Source of the DNA: FEN-680 sp036845225
GTDB taxonomy: Bacteria > Actinomycetota > Geothermincolia > Fen-727 > Anoxymicrobiaceae
Direction of reading: 5' to 3'
Assembly: GCA_036845225.1 (NCBI GenBank)
Contig: DAIUEJ010000066.1
Span: forward strand, 1-8,351
Length of the DNA stretch: 8,351 nucleotides
The notes beneath the pieces were generated by a model. It searched no databases. It was not told the origin of the DNA and was given only the letters and a program-made list of their open reading frames with translations. The translations under genes were made by a program, and so were the position numbers. Below are positions 6,317 through 8,351 of the stretch, in pieces. Every line of letters starts with the position of its first letter. Positions within the stretch are counted from its first letter, which is position 1.

Positions 6317-7381
6317 ATGCACGAGATAGCGGTGATACCGGGGGATGGAACGGGCCCGGAGGTCGTGCGCGAAGGCCTGAAGGTGCTCGAGGCCGTGGCC
6401 GGGGTCACGGGGTTCGACTTCGAGACGAAGATGTTCGACTACGGCGGCGACAGGTGGCTGGCGAAAGGCGAGACGCTGCCGGACGGCGCGGTCGACGAGC
6501 TCCGCCAGTACAGGGCGATATTCCTGGGCGCCATCGGCCACCCGGACGTCAAGCCGGGCATACTCGAGCAGGGCATACTGCTGCGGCTGCGCTTCGATCT
6601 CGACCAGTACATCAACCTGCGCCCCGTAAAGCTCTATCCCGGCGTCGATTGCCCCCTCAAGGACAAGGGCCCGGAGGACATCGACATGGTCGTGGTGCGC
6701 GAGAACACCGAGGGCCTCTACGTCGGCTCTGGCGGTTTCCTGCGCAAGGGGACGGCCGATGAGGTCGCCGTCCAGGAGTCGGTCAACAGCCGTATGGGTG
6801 TCGAGCGGTGCATCAGGTACGCGTTCGAGGTCGCGAAGGAGCGCGACATGGAGAAGAAAGTCACGCTCTGCGGCAAGACCAACGTGCTCACGTTCGCGTG
6901 GGACCTCTGGGAGCGCGCCTTCAACGAGGTCGCCGCCGACTACCCGGGAATTACGACCGAGTACGCCCACGTCGACGCGACCTGCATGTGGATGGTCAAG
7001 AACCCCGAGTGGTTTGACGTCATCGTGACGGACAACATGTTCGGCGACATAATCACGGACCTGGGCGCCATGATCCAGGGGGGCATGGGCATCGCCGCGG
7101 GGGGGAACATCAACCCCGAGGGGACGTCCATGTTCGAGCCCATCGGCGGCTCGGCGCCAAAGTACACCGGCAAGAACGTCATCAACCCGCTCGCCGCGAT
7201 CGCGGCGGTCCAGATGATGCTGGACTTCCTCGGAGAAAAGAAAGCGGCCGACCTTATCGAGGGCGCCATGATCAAAGCGCTCCGCGACGGTGAGATCGTG
7301 AGCCTGTCCGCAGGCAGGATGGGAATGGGCACTGACGAGGTGGGAGACCTCATCGTGAAGCACGTACAAGAGGGGATATAA
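6317..7381 (+). CDS. leuB: 3-isopropylmalate dehydrogenase, tartrate-dehydrogenase-like subfamily
   Basis: It oxidatively decarboxylates 3-isopropylmalate to 4-methyl-2-oxopentanoate. It has 354 residues and the isocitrate/isopropylmalate dehydrogenase fold. Substrate and metal residues are present: Arg92, Arg102 in YINLRPVKL, Arg128 and Tyr135 in VVRENTEGLY, Lys187 in GKTNV, Asp220, and Asp244 and Asp248 in NMFGDIITD. QYINLRPVKLYPG resembles the tartrate dehydrogenase-like branch, as opposed to the LFANLRP of classical LeuB. The coenzyme loop is EPIGGSAPKYTGKNVINP (274-291): Lys282-Tyr283 replace the Asp-Ile of NAD-dependent enzymes and match the NADP residues of E. coli isocitrate dehydrogenase, while Gly277 replaces the usual His. 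Cofactor choice is thus open. The leu-operon position supports the leucine role; action on 3-methylmalate, tartrate or malate is also conceivable. The ATG follows GGGAGAG (6308-6314). Confidence 0.9.
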   Translation: MHEIAVIPGDGTGPEVVREGLKVLEAVAGVTGFDFETKMFDYGGDRWLAKGETLPDGAVDELRQYRAIFLGAIGHPDVKPGILEQGILLRLRFDLDQYINLRPVKLYPGVDCPLKDKGPEDIDMVVVRENTEGLYVGSGGFLRKGTADEVAVQESVNSRMGVERCIRYAFEVAKERDMEKKVTLCGKTNVLTFAWDLWERAFNEVAADYPGITTEYAHVDATCMWMVKNPEWFDVIVTDNMFGDIITDLGAMIQGGMGIAAGGNINPEGTSMFEPIGGSAPKYTGKNVINPLAAIAAVQMMLDFLGEKKAADLIEGAMIKALRDGEIVSLSAGRMGMGTDEVGDLIVKHVQEGI

Positions 7382-7391
7382 GGAGAGGTAA

Positions 7392-8267
7392 ATGGGCCTG
7401 GAGATTTATGTCGGCGGCGAGTTCGTGCCTGAGGAAGACGCGAAGGTGTCGGTCTTCGACCACGGCCTGCTGTACGGCGACGGTGTGTTCGAGGGGATCA
7501 GGGTTTACAAGCGCAACGTGTTCATGCTGGATGCGCACCTCAAGAGGCTCTACAACGGCGCCAGGGTCATAATGCTCGAGATCCCGATGAGCGCGGAGGA
7601 CCTCAAGGCGAAGGTCTGCGAGACCATCGAGCGCAACGGCATCGAGGACGGCTACGTGAGGCTGGTCGCCACGAGAGGGAAGGGCGACCTGGGCCTGAGC
7701 CCCTCCAAGACCGCGAACCCGAACATAATCATCATCGCCGCAACCATCAAGATATATCCCGATGAGGTCTACGAGCACGGGTTGAAGCTGGTCACGGTCT
7801 CGACGCGCCGCAACAACCCCGACTCGCTCAGCCCGCAGATCAAGTCCCTCAACTACCTGAACCACATACTCGCCCACCTCGAGGTGCTGCACGCGGGTGT
7901 CGACGAAGGGCTGGTGCTCAACGACGCCGGTTACATCACCGAGTGCGTGGTGGACAACTTCTTCATAGTGCTGGACGGAGCGGTCATCACGCCGCCGACC
8001 AACTCGGGCGCGCTGAACGGCATCACGCGCATGGTCGTGTTCCAGATATGCGGAGAGCTGGGCATCCCGATCCGTGAGGAGCAGCTCTCGCTCGTCGAGT
8101 GTTACACATCCGACGAGTGCTTCCTCACCGGCACGGCGGCCGAGATCGCCCCGGTCACCTACATCGATGACAGGCCCATCGCCGACGGCAAGCCCGGACC
8201 GGTGACGGCAAAGCTCATGAAAGAGTTCAAGGAGTTCACCAAGGGCCACGGGATAATCGCGTACTGA
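7392..8267 (+). CDS. ilvE: Branched-chain amino acid aminotransferase (fold type IV)
   Basis: It transfers the amino group from glutamate to the branched 2-oxo acids, completing leucine, valine and isoleucine. It has 291 residues, normal for PLP fold type IV. Visible marks are DHGLLYGDGVFEGIR (23-37), RLVATRGKGDLGLSP (90-104), the Schiff-base Lys151 in SPQIKSLNYLNHILA, Glu184 in YITECVVDNFFIV (the residue expected to contact the PLP ring nitrogen), and the phosphate-binding turn LTGTAAEIAPV (245-255). The ATRGKGDLGL stretch resembles the archaeal MJ1008-type enzymes more than E. coli IlvE. D-amino-acid aminotransferase is a close relative and cannot be fully excluded; the 10-base gap after leuB favours IlvE. 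Strong GGAGAGG (7382-7388) precedes the ATG. The last base of the stop begins a family A repeat. Confidence 0.92.
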   Translation: MGLEIYVGGEFVPEEDAKVSVFDHGLLYGDGVFEGIRVYKRNVFMLDAHLKRLYNGARVIMLEIPMSAEDLKAKVCETIERNGIEDGYVRLVATRGKGDLGLSPSKTANPNIIIIAATIKIYPDEVYEHGLKLVTVSTRRNNPDSLSPQIKSLNYLNHILAHLEVLHAGVDEGLVLNDAGYITECVVDNFFIVLDGAVITPPTNSGALNGITRMVVFQICGELGIPIREEQLSLVECYTSDECFLTGTAAEIAPVTYIDDRPIADGKPGPVTAKLMKEFKEFTKGHGIIAY

Positions 8268-8293
8268 ACGTAGCGCCGGCGTCCCGCCGGCAA
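8267..8293 (+). repeat. Family A full copy 1 after ilvE
   Basis: This is a complete 27-base unit identical to the two after leuD. Its first A is also the last base of the ilvE TGA stop codon, so the repeat abuts the coding sequence with no spacer. Its orientation is the same as the genes. Confidence 0.92.
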
Positions 8294-8296
8294 AGA

Positions 8297-8323
8297 ACCG
8301 TAGCGCCGGCGTCCCGCCGGCAA
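8297..8323 (+). repeat. Family A full copy 2 after ilvE
   Basis: The 25 bases from CGTAGC through the core and AA are identical to the other copies; the lead-in is ACCG instead of AACG. The period to the preceding copy is 30 bases. The core ends at 8321, nine bases before the next GGAGAGG ribosome-site-like sequence (8331-8337). Confidence 0.9.
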
Positions 8324-8343
8324 AGAAGAAGGAGAGGAGCGTA

Positions 8344-8351
8344 GTGCCAGA
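8344..8351 (+). CDS. Possible start of a further gene, cut by the window edge
   Basis: GTGCCAGA at the very end could be a GTG start followed by Pro. It stands six bases after GGAGAGG (8331-8337), the same spacing and quality of ribosome site used elsewhere in this cluster. Only two full codons are present, so no product can be assigned. The bases CGTAGTGCC (8340-8348) also match the start of the family A unit with one change, so this could instead be a repeat fragment. It may be both. Confidence 0.3.

Noticed and set aside
5648..7369. Long minus-strand open frame across the end of leuC, leuD, the repeats and leuB
   Set aside because: It is the mirror of G/C-rich third positions in the plus-strand genes. 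It has no family motif, and the plus-strand genes show full conserved catalytic sets.
8267..8323. Family A hairpins as rho-independent terminators
   Set aside because: The stems are followed by CAA and purines, not a T-run. They also occur between genes that appear to be co-transcribed.

Overview
The window is a compact, plus-strand biosynthetic gene cluster in high-GC DNA with strong GGAGG-type ribosome sites and two TTG starts. The order is class V aminotransferase, serA, leuA, leuC, leuD, leuB, ilvE, followed by a probable start of one more gene at the right edge. All seven complete genes are intact and of normal length for their families. The host is a bacterium. The long type I SerA, the short archaeal-type LeuC/LeuD pair, the MJ1008-like IlvE and the G/C-rich third positions suggest an uncultured, deep-branching lineage such as Actinomycetota or Chloroflexota. 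That placement is inference; there is no rRNA or marker gene here.

Layout: 1-72 holds palindromic repeats and the ribosome site of the first gene. 73-2896 is a serine module: an alanine/serine-glyoxylate-type aminotransferase and D-3-phosphoglycerate dehydrogenase. No serC-like gene is seen in the window, so the aminotransferase is a candidate for the phosphoserine step. 2911-7381 is a complete leucine module: 2-isopropylmalate synthase, both isomerase subunits and a tartrate-dehydrogenase-like 3-isopropylmalate dehydrogenase. 7392-8267 is the branched-chain aminotransferase that would finish leucine, valine and isoleucine. Together the genes carry 2-oxoisovalerate plus acetyl-CoA to leucine and 3-phosphoglycerate toward serine, probably as one transcription unit.

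The least ordinary content lies between the genes. Two unrelated short repeat families occupy every junction longer than about 15 bases. Family A is a GC-rich palindrome (core GCCGGCGTCCCGCCGGC) with five full and at least two half copies, at 1-60, between leuD and leuB, and after ilvE. All copies share one orientation, and each array ends 6-11 bases before the next Shine-Dalgarno. Family B (core GGGGTCAGGCAC) lies directly after the aminotransferase gene and after leuA. The tight junctions (serA/leuA, leuC/leuD, leuB/ilvE) contain neither. A family A half copy also contains the leuD stop codon. Among the proteins, LeuB stands out: its coenzyme motif carries Lys-Tyr where NAD-dependent isopropylmalate dehydrogenases have Asp-Ile, and Gly in place of the usual adenine-contacting His.

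I found no new defence, mobile or RNA system here. The window is mostly a well-conserved amino-acid operon with interesting repeat invasion.
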